Below the pieces are notes generated by a model. The model made no database searches, was not told where the DNA came from, and worked only from the letters and a program-made list of their open reading frames with translations. DNA of 5,091 nucleotides from Bacteroidales bacterium. GTDB lineage: Bacteria; Bacteroidota; Bacteroidia; Bacteroidales; JAOZQN01. The DNA is taken from contig JAOZTW010000430.1 in the NCBI GenBank assembly GCA_029938985.1, positions 1-5,091 of the forward strand. The letters are read 5' to 3'. The translations under genes and the position numbers were made by a program. Each line of letters starts with the position of its first letter. Position 1 is the stretch's first letter. Of this stretch, positions 1 to 5,091 are shown one piece after another.

Positions 1-48
1 TTTAAAATAATCAAAATAACGCAGTAATTTGCATTTATGAAAAATGCC
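1..48. mobile_element. Right-hand end of a MITE-like palindromic element (copy A, cut by window edge)
   Basis: The reverse complement of this stretch matches positions 1116-1163 at 46 of 48 bases (counted by eye), and the match stops abruptly at 48/1116. The end therefore reads ...GCC, the same terminus as copy B. It is closer to copy B's left arm than to its right arm, so copy A is probably inverted relative to copy B. The remainder, about 75 bases if full length, lies left of the window. If copy A transposed in with an 8-bp duplication, the adjacent AAAAAATC (49-56) should also be found at its unseen left end. Confidence 0.7.
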
Positions 49-72
49 AAAAAATCTATTAATTTAAAAATA

Positions 73-1104
73 ATGAAAAAATATTTGATATTAATACTTA
101 TGTTTTTGTCGATAAAACTATCGGCACAAGAAATAGTAGAACCAAGCCCAATAAAATGGTATGATATTGAAACAGCAATGGAGTTGAGTAAAAAAAATCC
201 AAAACCAATATTTATAGATGTTTATACCGATTGGTGTGGCTGGTGTGTAAAAATGATGAAAACGACTTTTGCAAGCAGTGCTATTGCTGGATATATTAAC
301 ACAAATTTTTATCCAGTAAGATTTGATGCAGAAACCAAAGATACAATTATTTATATGGGTAAAACTTATGTAAACACAGGTAAAACTCACCAACTTGCAG
401 TAAAATTATTAAACAAACGACTATCTTATCCAACAATAGTATTTATCGACAAATCGGAAAAAACATACCCGATTCCTGGATACTTGGACATAAAAGATAT
501 TGAACCTTTGTTGATTTATTTTGCCGAAGAGTTAACCAGCAAAGTTAATTATAAGGATTTTAATATAGCTTATATGTATCAGCACAAAAAAAATTATAAA
601 GATGATTTAGAAAAACTTACTGATGCCGAAAAATTAGACACTACTGGTGTGGTTAACTGGTTAAGTTTTGAGGAAGCAATTAAATTAAACAAAAAAGAAC
701 CAAGAATGTTTTATGTAAGAACTTATGTAGATTGGTGTTATTCGTGTAGAACAATGAATAAAATTACTTATTCAAATCCTGTTATAGCAAAAATTCTAAA
801 CGAACAATATTATGCTATTGATTTTAATGCTGCTTATCAGAAAGATATTAAAATAGATGATAAAGTATATAAAAGCACAGGAAAGTCTAATCCACACGAA
901 CTTGCTTCTACTTTATTAAACCGCCAATTTATTTTTCCTTCTAATATTTTTTTAAACGAAAAATTTGAAGTAGTAACTATTACACAAGGATATACTTCAT
1001 CAAAACAAATAGAACCAATTTTACAATACTTTTATCTTAAAAAATATAAAACTGTTAAATATCAAGAATATTATAAAACCTTTAAGGGTAAGATTAAAAA
1101 TTAG
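73..1104 (+). CDS. Exported protein with two thioredoxin-like domains
   Basis: Predicted periplasmic or exported thiol-disulfide protein of 343 residues. The N-terminus MKKYLILILMFLSIKLSA followed by QE reads as a signal peptide cut after Ala18; there is no lipobox cysteine. Domain 1 (about 26-160) has DWCGWC with cysteines 55 and 58 and a cis-proline-like YPT at Pro120. Domain 2 (about 195-330) has DWCYSC with cysteines 222 and 225 and FPS at Pro289. Both keep the lead-in (I/V)-(K/N)-W then a helix, a beta strand and DWC, so they look like an internal duplication. An in-frame ATG at 37 would add 12 residues, but it lies partly inside the repeat 1-48 and would bury the signal peptide, so 73 is preferred. 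The family is the broad thioredoxin-like/DUF255-type group. Whether it acts as oxidase, reductase or isomerase, and on what substrate, cannot be read here. No Shine-Dalgarno is visible. Palindromic elements sit 24 bases upstream and a few bases past the stop. Confidence 0.88.
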   Translation: MKKYLILILMFLSIKLSAQEIVEPSPIKWYDIETAMELSKKNPKPIFIDVYTDWCGWCVKMMKTTFASSAIAGYINTNFYPVRFDAETKDTIIYMGKTYVNTGKTHQLAVKLLNKRLSYPTIVFIDKSEKTYPIPGYLDIKDIEPLLIYFAEELTSKVNYKDFNIAYMYQHKKNYKDDLEKLTDAEKLDTTGVVNWLSFEEAIKLNKKEPRMFYVRTYVDWCYSCRTMNKITYSNPVIAKILNEQYYAIDFNAAYQKDIKIDDKVYKSTGKSNPHELASTLLNRQFIFPSNIFLNEKFEVVTITQGYTSSKQIEPILQYFYLKKYKTVKYQEYYKTFKGKIKN

Positions 1105-1107
1105 AAA

Positions 1108-1115
1108 CAATAATG
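1108..1115. repeat. Left 8-bp direct repeat (CAATAATG) of element B
   Basis: CAATAATG is repeated exactly at 1239-1246, and the two copies abut the complementary GGC/GCC ends of the palindrome at 1116-1238. This is the arrangement expected of a target-site duplication made on insertion. It begins three bases after the stop codon of the thioredoxin-like gene. Confidence 0.65.
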
Positions 1116-1238
1116 GGCATTTTTCATAAATGCAAATTACAGCGTTATTTTAATTATTTTAAAATCCTCATTTACAATAGTAAACTGCGGTATTTAAAAA
1201 ATAAAAATGCCTTGTACTTTACACTTATGAAAAACGCC
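1116..1238. mobile_element. MITE-like palindromic element (copy B), about 123 bp
   Basis: The two ends are complementary: 22 of the first 26 positions pair (1116-1141 with 1213-1238), including GGC/GCC ends and TTTTTCATAA/TTATGAAAAA. Weaker pairing continues inward with small gaps to a central TTTAC-AATA-GTAAA hairpin. There is no reading frame of note, so it would be non-autonomous. The left arm is nearly identical (46/48) to the inverted partial copy at 1-48, showing that the sequence is repeated in this genome. Insertion sequence families such as ISL3 and IS1595 make 8-bp duplications, so a parent of that kind is possible, but none is present here. As a long hairpin it could also end transcription from the gene just upstream. 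An alternative is a static intergenic palindromic repeat that is not mobile. Confidence 0.7.
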
Positions 1239-1246
1239 CAATAATG
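1239..1246. repeat. Right 8-bp direct repeat (CAATAATG) of element B
   Basis: Exact partner of 1108-1115, placed immediately outside the GCC end of the palindromic element. In so AT-rich a genome an 8-mer of this composition can recur by chance, but its placement exactly at both element ends supports a target duplication. Confidence 0.65.
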
Positions 1247-1298
1247 TTAGTTTTCTGAAACTACGTTTTTGAAACTATAATTGAGACTACTAAACTAA

Positions 1299-1326
1299 AT
1301 CAATTAATCACACAGTGGTAATTGAT
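1299..1326 (-). terminator. Possible hairpin terminator of the toxin-antitoxin operon
   Basis: ATCAATTA (1299-1306) and TAATTGAT (1319-1326) form a perfect 8-bp stem. A small internal bulge and a further CAC/GTG stem with an ACA loop sit inside it. On the minus strand the hairpin is followed by a moderately T-rich run. It lies about 110 bases beyond the toxin stop. It is the only compact hairpin noticed between element B and the toxin gene; the rest of 1247-1437 shows no gene. The stem is AT-rich, so its terminator role is weakly supported. Confidence 0.3.
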
Positions 1327-1437
1327 AAAAAATTTCAACAGCTTATAATTTATTTGAAACATGCTTTATTAACCTATTTTTTTAATAAATAAGTGATTTT
1401 TAAGGTGTAAACCAATTCCTAATTGCTGTTTAAAGTG

Positions 1438-1770
1438 TTATGATATATTTTTTTTAATCTTATCTAACAATTTTTTTAAGGCATCAAATTTTAAAGAAGA
1501 TACTTTTTTGCAAATAATACTACCATTAGCAGTAAAAATTAAATTTGTTCTTACTTCACTTATTACCATTAAATTAGCAGTAATTTTATTGATTTCCAAC
1601 AAGAACGAATAATTGTCTTGCTTAATTTTTGAGGTAATTTGTGATACAATATAATTCCCATAATTATCCTTCTTTTTAGAAATTATTACTGCAGGTCGCT
1701 TTTTTGTACCAGAAAGATTTGTGTAAGGATATAGCAAAAGAACAATATCTCCTTGTTTGTAGTTTCCCAT
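1438..1770 (-). CDS. MazF/PemK-family toxin (predicted endoribonuclease)
   Basis: A 110-residue protein of the length usual for MazF/PemK toxins, which cleave RNA, commonly mRNA at short sequence motifs. The family pattern is present in order: GDIVLLLYPYTNLSGTKKRP at 7-26, the beta strand AVIIS, then QITS around 44-47, and later the strand leading into ISEVR (70-74), ending in a lysine-rich helix. Arg25 and Thr46 match the family's usual catalytic Arg and Thr/Ser positions, so the enzyme looks intact. The frame extends upstream to 1851, but the ATG at 1768-1770 gives the canonical MGNYKQGDIV start. It also falls one base after the stop of the preceding gene, so translation is probably coupled. 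That arrangement is typical of a toxin encoded second in its operon. Cytoplasmic. The gene symbol is left blank because subfamily and target site cannot be assigned. Confidence 0.9.
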   Translation of the reverse strand: MGNYKQGDIVLLLYPYTNLSGTKKRPAVIISKKKDNYGNYIVSQITSKIKQDNYSFLLEINKITANLMVISEVRTNLIFTANGSIICKKVSSLKFDALKKLLDKIKKNIS

Positions 1771-1771
1771 A

Positions 1772-2245
1772 TTATAAATTATTCCATAAATTGTCTTCCT
1801 CCGAATCCCAATCTTTTGAAAGTACATGATGTGATGCAAGGTAAGCTCCATTTTCGATTAAATCTTCGCTGGCGGTTGATTCGTCTATATAAATTTCAAT
1901 CCACTCTTTTAAATTGTTAGTGTGGTCTATAAATTTTTCAAATTCTAAATTTAATTTTCTCTGACTATTAGTGTCAAAATTCTCAATTATTTCAATAAAA
2001 ACGGGTTTAATAAAATTATTTGAAATCTCTATAATCATGAGTACCAACTCAATATCTTCTTTTGATAATTCTGATAGGTCTATTTGCATATCAGAAAATT
2101 GATTATTTGCAGAGGATAGTTTGTTAAATAAACCCTCACACACAACATCTAAATTTGTATTGCCTATTTTTTTTATGTCTACTCCTGTGTTGCTTAATGT
2201 ACTAAGGAGCATAAAAAGCAAAGTGTGTCTTTTTGTGTTTTTCAT
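1772..2245 (-). CDS. Putative antitoxin of the MazF/PemK toxin, unusually long
   Basis: A 157-residue acidic protein encoded directly before the toxin, with only one base between its TAA and the toxin ATG. The C-terminus (about 135-157, containing LASHHVLSKDW and then an acidic, Trp-containing end) resembles the toxin-binding tails of MazF/PemK antitoxins that end in a (L/S)KDW-acidic-W pattern. This and the position are the grounds for the call. The rest is unrecognised: a hydrophobic N-terminal stretch (8-17), a leucine/isoleucine-rich helical middle (about 53-90) and a charged region (95-120). No AbrB/SpoVT, ribbon-helix-helix or helix-turn-helix motif is evident, and the usual antitoxin is roughly half this length. 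AAGAGAT just before the ATG at 2245 is a possible weak ribosome site. An internal ATG at 2089 would give a 105-residue form but lacks such a site. The N-terminus could also be read as a weak signal sequence, though that fits poorly with an antitoxin role. Confidence 0.65.
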   Translation of the reverse strand: MKNTKRHTLLFMLLSTLSNTGVDIKKIGNTNLDVVCEGLFNKLSSANNQFSDMQIDLSELSKEDIELVLMIIEISNNFIKPVFIEIIENFDTNSQRKLNLEFEKFIDHTNNLKEWIEIYIDESTASEDLIENGAYLASHHVLSKDWDSEEDNLWNNL

Positions 2246-2275
2246 ATCTCTTTTTTAAATTTAGACTTTTAATAG

Positions 2276-2330
2276 AATATTAATATTAATTGTACTACTA
2301 ACGTTTTCTATATCAGATTTGGATTCTGAT
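2276..2330 (-). promoter_or_regulatory. Possible operator/promoter region of the toxin-antitoxin operon
   Basis: Upstream of the antitoxin start are two overlapping 12-bp palindromes (AATATTAATATT at 2276-2287 and ATTAATATTAAT at 2279-2290). There is also an inverted repeat ATCAGA-7-TCTGAT at 2312-2330. Toxin-antitoxin operons are usually autoregulated through palindromes in this position. No convincing Bacteroidota-type -7 box (TAnnTTTG) with a -33 partner was found. In DNA this AT-rich short palindromes arise by chance, so this is only a candidate. Confidence 0.25.
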
Positions 2331-2528
2331 TTGCAATTATTTATTGTAAGTTAATAAAAGAATAATAGAGTAGTTTCTTTCATTTACAAGCCTCCAATTT
2401 TTTTGGTATGAGAGCAGATAAATTTGTCTTATCTTTTGTAAAATTCTAATAACATCAATAATAGGCTATAAATATTTTTTATATTGTGTTATTGAGTAGT
2501 TAATTTAAAAGTTTAGTGTTATATTTTA
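2331..2528. other. Intergenic stretch with no recognised feature
   Basis: AT-rich sequence between the toxin-antitoxin upstream region and the palindrome at 2529. Only very short reading frames occur, for example 13 codons from an ATG near 2408. No RNA gene, promoter of known type or repeat was recognised. Confidence 0.5.
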
Positions 2529-2687
2529 AGGAATTGTCAAAAAATAACTTCGGAAACTGCGTCATTATTTCACTATTTTTAGAAAATAAAATAAAGTTTC
2601 AAATAATTCATTATTAGTAATTTGTTTTAAGTCCCAAAAACAGCAAACTAATTTAACAGTTTCCGAACTTATTATTTTCCAATTCCT
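2529..2687. repeat. Large imperfect palindrome (159 bp), probably an older hairpin split by an insertion
   Basis: The outer 31 bases on each side pair at 27 of 31 positions: 2529-2559 begins AGGAATTG and 2657-2687 ends CAATTCCT. Pairing continues inward less perfectly. If the inner element 2551-2665 and one AACTT copy are removed, the flanks join into a compact hairpin (AGGAATTG..., ...CAATTCCT, with A/T-rich inner arms). That looks like a terminator-style stem-loop in the spacer between the phosphatase and the toxin-antitoxin operon. The alternative is that the whole 159 bp is one palindromic repeat unit. Confidence 0.65.
2551..2665. mobile_element. Candidate second MITE-like element, about 115 bp
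   Basis: The ends CGGAAACTG (2551-2559) and CAGTTTCCG (2657-2665) are perfect inverted repeats. The arms align without gaps for about 45 bases at roughly 32 identities. A 5-bp direct repeat AACTT abuts both ends (2546-2550 and 2666-2670), as a target duplication would. There is no coding capacity. Its ends do not resemble those of the element at 1116-1238, so it would belong to a different family. The short duplication and the palindromic surroundings keep this tentative. Confidence 0.4.
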
Positions 2688-2890
2688 AAACTGATTTGTT
2701 TAAAATCTTATTGCAAATATAATACTTATTTCTTTCAAAAAAATATATTTGTATGTTTTTTATAGTTAAAAAAGCTATCAGTCCATATTTTTGTTAATAC
2801 AAAATTTTAAATAAAAAGTTTAATTATTAGAGTATAAATAAGATATAAAAATAATTTAAAGAAAACATTAATATTGTTTTTATTTATTTT
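2688..2890. other. AT-rich spacer with no recognised gene
   Basis: Almost entirely A and T with many homopolymer runs. No coding frame, RNA gene or clear repeat was recognised. A TATATTTG at 2744-2751 fits the Bacteroidota -7 consensus on the plus strand, but it has no suitably spaced -33 element and no gene downstream on that strand. Confidence 0.5.
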
Positions 2891-2891
2891 T

Positions 2892-2931
2892 AATAAAAAA
2901 AATTTATTTATAATCATTATAAATAAATTTT
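2892..2931 (-). terminator. AT-rich perfect hairpin terminator downstream of the phosphatase
   Basis: Positions 2899-2914 and 2916-2931 are perfectly complementary 16-base arms around a single central C, so about 13 pairs can form with a small loop. On the minus strand the stem is followed directly by a T-rich run (complement of 2892-2898 and beyond), giving the hairpin-plus-U-tract form of an intrinsic terminator. It lies about 130 bases past the phosphatase stop. It directly follows, and slightly overlaps, the phosphatase-like relic at 2925-2951, suggesting it once ended the transcript of that lost gene copy. The stem is all A/T, so strength is uncertain. Confidence 0.5.
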
Positions 2932-2951
2932 ATACTAACAACAGTATCATT
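2925..2951 (-). pseudogene. Relic of a SpoIIE-phosphatase gene end
   Basis: Read on the minus strand this encodes N-D-T-V-V-S-I-K-F, matching the last residues D-D-I-T-V-V-G-I-K-L of the intact phosphatase. At DNA level 2925-2945 matches 3065-3085 at 20 of 21 or nearly so, at a constant offset of 140 bases; one codon is missing just upstream. Nothing recognisable of the rest of a phosphatase lies between it and the repeat at 2981. It is best read as the tail of a deleted tandem copy; a small local duplication of the gene's own end is the alternative. Confidence 0.5.
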
Positions 2952-2980
2952 AAAAAAGCAAAAATAACAAGTTTAAATCG

Positions 2981-3049
2981 TTAATAGTTTGTAAAAACTC
3001 AATAATAAGAAATGAGATATCATTGAAGTTCAGATAATTATTCCTCTTG
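2981..3049. repeat. 69-bp direct repeat, left copy (downstream of phosphatase)
   Basis: Matches 5023-5091 without gaps at about 54 of 69 bases (counted by eye), both copies in the same orientation. It starts with TTAATAGTTTGT and ends near ATTATTCCT. This copy lies 12 bases beyond the phosphatase stop and the other lies 8 bases before its start. The pattern fits a gene-plus-spacer unit repeated in tandem. Confidence 0.7.
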
Positions 3050-3061
3050 TTGTTTAATAAA

Positions 3062-5014
3062 CTATAATTTTATACCAACAACAGTAATATCATCACGTTG
3101 TATTTCTTCGCTTTGCCAATTATCAAGTTCTGTTTCAAGTATTTGTTTTTGTTCCATTAATTGTTTGTTTGCAATATTATTTAATATTTCTTTTAATTTA
3201 GGAGAACCTATTTTTTGTCGTTCTTTATTGTTTTGGTCAACATAACCATCTGTTGTTAGGTATAATAAATCGTTTTTTTGTAACACAATTTCTTTATTTG
3301 AAAAATGAGTTAAGCTATTTATTCTTATTTTGCCACCTATTGTTTTTCGGTCTCCTTTTATTCGTGTAAGTTTATTTTTTTCTTTTTCAAAATAATATAA
3401 TGGGCGTTTTGCTCCCGAAAAAGTTATTTTAAATTGTTGGGTATTTTCACTTTCAATACAACACAGGCAAACGTCCATGCCGTCGGTGTTGCTACTTGTT
3501 GCTTGTTTTAACGATTCATAAATTCCATTATGCAGTTGCAATAAAATATCAGCTGGACTGATAGTTTTGTCTTGGTTCACAATTTTATTTAATAGTTGCA
3601 TTCCTATCATGCTCATAAAAGCACCAGGAACACCATGCCCTGTGCAATCTACTGCGGCAATAAACTTTTTCTCCGAAAATTCGTCTTTTGCTGGCAGGTT
3701 GGTAAACCAGTAGAAATCACCAGATACAATATCTTTTGGTCTGAATAAGATAAAGTATTTGAGATATTTAGACATTATTTCATCTAAAGGTAAAATTGCT
3801 GTTTGGATATTTTTTGCGTATATTACACTTGCTGTTATTTGGTTATTTTTATTGGTAATTTCATCATTGGCTTTTTGCAAACTATCGGCAGTTGCCTGTA
3901 TTTCTTCATTTTGTTGATTTAGTTCTTCATTTTTTTCAAGAATTTCTTGTTTTTGTTTTACAACTTCTGCTGTACGCTTTTCCAATGCAAGAGTTCGGTC
4001 TTCTACTTTTTGCTCCATTTCTTTTCTCTGAGTTATATCCTCTCCAGATCCTCTAAAACCATCCACATGTTCGGAAAGATTATAAATGGGAATAGCACGA
4101 AGCAGAATCCATTTTTCCGTAGTCCCAGTCATCAGACATTCAAGTTCAATAATACCTTTTTCCCCGTTCTCTATTTGTGAGAATTTCTCATTTAGTATGT
4201 CAATATATTCCTCTTTTATAAAGTCGGTTATTTTCATTCCTTTCAAATCATCTTGCTTAGCCAGCATGTCAGCCATTTTTTTTGTATAGAATGTAATATT
4301 TTTGAATCTATCCGTTTCCCAGATAAATTCGCCAACAGTGTCAAGAACGTCCATAAACCGTTTTTGGCTTTCTTTGAATGCTTTATTCAGAACTTTCAAA
4401 TCTGTACCCAAACTTGTTTCTTTATTTAGAACAACAAGCTCTTCCTCAAGAGTTTTCCAACTCGCTTTTATCTGATATGATACGATATTATTACCCTCTG
4501 CGTCTTTGTACATATCAATTATACTGGTTCTACAATTTGTCTCAAATGCATAGCTAAACATTCCAGAAAGTTTTCCATTGATAAATGGAGTGTTTTCTTG
4601 TAGTTCTTTAGCTTTAAAAACACTGATTTCCCACGGATTTCTAAATGTTATAAAAGCTTCTTTTTTATCCCAGTCGATAGAGTTCACACACATAACACCC
4701 CAGCCAATACGTGCAACTACACGACTCCAGTTCCGAATTCCTTCATCAAAGTTTTTTCCAAGATGATTGATTACTGCATGGTAATCCTCATGAGTTCCTT
4801 TTGCCGCTTGATAAGCAATTGTATAAAAGAAAAGTTTTGAGCCAACTTCTTCTCGCAAAGGGGTTAAAATTGACTTCATTGAAGGACTCAGCCAAAACAG
4901 AGCACTATGAGGAACTCCCATAAAAAGCCAGTTACCGTCTTCTGTCCATTGAAAAGTTATTCCAGGGTCTGTCTCAAATTTTTTAGGTTCAAATTTTTCA
5001 AATTGATGTTTCAT
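3062..5014 (-). CDS. V4R-like sensor / PAS / SpoIIE-type PP2C serine phosphatase
   Basis: A 650-residue cytoplasmic signalling protein with no membrane segments. Residues 1-190 form an N-terminal region ending in NPWE, then NGKLSGMFSYAFETNCRTS (146-164). It resembles V4R/XylR-N-type ligand-binding domains, a moderate-confidence reading. A PAS domain with its C-terminal PAC motif spans about 215-332 (GFRGSGEDITQRK). A coiled coil rich in E, K and Q fills about 333-395. The SpoIIE/PP2C domain (about 398-650) carries the metal-binding acidic residues: Asp433 in SGDFYW, Asp456 in AVDCTGHGVPGAF, Asp589 in TTDG, and Asp641/Asp642 near the C-terminus. It should hydrolyse phosphoserine or phosphothreonine with Mn/Mg. 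Relatives often act on anti-anti-sigma (STAS) partners, but none is encoded here. The ATG at 5014 is the first start of the frame and gives a full-length product. No clear Shine-Dalgarno or promoter is seen; a 69-bp repeat occupies the upstream region. Confidence 0.88.
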   Translation of the reverse strand: MKHQFEKFEPKKFETDPGITFQWTEDGNWLFMGVPHSALFWLSPSMKSILTPLREEVGSKLFFYTIAYQAAKGTHEDYHAVINHLGKNFDEGIRNWSRVVARIGWGVMCVNSIDWDKKEAFITFRNPWEISVFKAKELQENTPFINGKLSGMFSYAFETNCRTSIIDMYKDAEGNNIVSYQIKASWKTLEEELVVLNKETSLGTDLKVLNKAFKESQKRFMDVLDTVGEFIWETDRFKNITFYTKKMADMLAKQDDLKGMKITDFIKEEYIDILNEKFSQIENGEKGIIELECLMTGTTEKWILLRAIPIYNLSEHVDGFRGSGEDITQRKEMEQKVEDRTLALEKRTAEVVKQKQEILEKNEELNQQNEEIQATADSLQKANDEITNKNNQITASVIYAKNIQTAILPLDEIMSKYLKYFILFRPKDIVSGDFYWFTNLPAKDEFSEKKFIAAVDCTGHGVPGAFMSMIGMQLLNKIVNQDKTISPADILLQLHNGIYESLKQATSSNTDGMDVCLCCIESENTQQFKITFSGAKRPLYYFEKEKNKLTRIKGDRKTIGGKIRINSLTHFSNKEIVLQKNDLLYLTTDGYVDQNNKERQKIGSPKLKEILNNIANKQLMEQKQILETELDNWQSEEIQRDDITVVGIKL

Positions 5015-5022
5015 AATATTGT

Positions 5023-5091
5023 TTAATAGTTTGTTAAATCTCAGTAGTAAGAAATTAAATACAGTTGAAATTCAGTTGATTATTCCTTTCT
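5023..5091. repeat. 69-bp direct repeat, right copy (upstream of phosphatase)
   Basis: Direct-orientation partner of 2981-3049; it reaches the window edge and may continue. It sits just upstream of the phosphatase ATG, so it supplies the leader and perhaps the promoter. By analogy with the left copy, where a phosphatase stop codon follows 12 bases further on, the end of another gene is expected about a dozen bases beyond the window. Confidence 0.7.

Noticed and set aside
37..72. Upstream ATG extending the thioredoxin-like protein by 12 residues
   Set aside because: It lies partly inside the palindromic element and would put a charged tail before an otherwise clean signal peptide.
118..393. 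91-codon minus-strand frame
   Set aside because: It is an antisense shadow of the thioredoxin-like gene, with cysteine- and phenylalanine-rich composition and no recognisable domain.
1110..1252. Integron attC-like site: a large palindrome followed by GTTAGTT, next to a toxin-antitoxin pair
   Set aside because: The right-hand motif only approximates GTTRRRY, and the left side lacks a matching RYYYAAC. The other palindrome at 2529-2687 has unrelated ends, and copy A shows no such motif. The 8-bp duplication explains the boundaries better.
1256..1289. Three short TGAAACTA-like repeats at 12-14 base spacing
   Set aside because: Too short, too few and too irregular in AT-rich sequence to call a repeat array or CRISPR.
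1771..1851. Longer form of the toxin overlapping the antitoxin gene by 80 bases
   Set aside because: The extra 27 residues are out of family pattern, and the ATG at 1770 gives the canonical toxin start one base after the antitoxin stop.
2408..2449. Short plus-strand frame starting MRADKF
   Set aside because: Only 13 codons, with no homology that can be argued and no supporting context.
2744..2751. TATATTTG as a Bacteroidota -7 promoter box
   Set aside because: The nearest upstream TTG is about 30 bases away, too far for a -33 element, and there is no plus-strand gene downstream.
3947..4766. Three plus-strand frames of 62-77 codons
   Set aside because: They are antisense shadows within the well-supported phosphatase gene.

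Overview
The window is strongly AT-rich and gene-sparse. It looks like chromosomal DNA from a member of the Bacteroidota. The reasons are lysine/asparagine/isoleucine-rich proteins, weak or absent Shine-Dalgarno sequences, an exported protein with two thioredoxin-like domains, and a PAS/SpoIIE phosphatase whose catalytic domain reads like those common in that phylum. The phylum call is inference from sequence style; there is no rRNA or other marker gene.

Layout. (1) Positions 1-1246: a plus-strand gene for an exported protein with two thioredoxin-like domains (73-1104) sits tightly between two copies of a small palindromic element. The left copy runs off the window edge (1-48). The right copy (1116-1238) has complementary ends and is bracketed by a perfect 8-bp direct repeat, as expected for a MITE-like transposed element. 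(2) Positions 1299-2330: a minus-strand toxin-antitoxin operon. An unusually long putative antitoxin (1772-2245) is followed one base later by a MazF/PemK-family toxin (1438-1770). (3) Positions 2246-3061: about 800 bases without a gene. They hold a second, unrelated palindrome that looks like an element inserted in the loop of an older hairpin, an AT-only hairpin terminator, and a short relic of a phosphatase gene end. (4) Positions 3062-5014: a large minus-strand regulatory phosphatase with a V4R-like sensor region, a PAS domain, a coiled coil and a SpoIIE/PP2C domain. A 69-bp direct repeat lies on both sides of it.

How the parts relate. The phosphatase is probably one member of a tandem family. 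The same intergenic sequence precedes and follows it, and a phosphatase-like C-terminal tail with a terminator lies just downstream, so a paralogue seems to have been lost there and another is predicted beyond the right edge. The toxin and antitoxin form a self-contained unit. No pathway visibly links the thioredoxin protein, the toxin-antitoxin pair and the phosphatase. The spacers between them are populated by palindromic elements and decayed duplicates, which suggests a plastic region.
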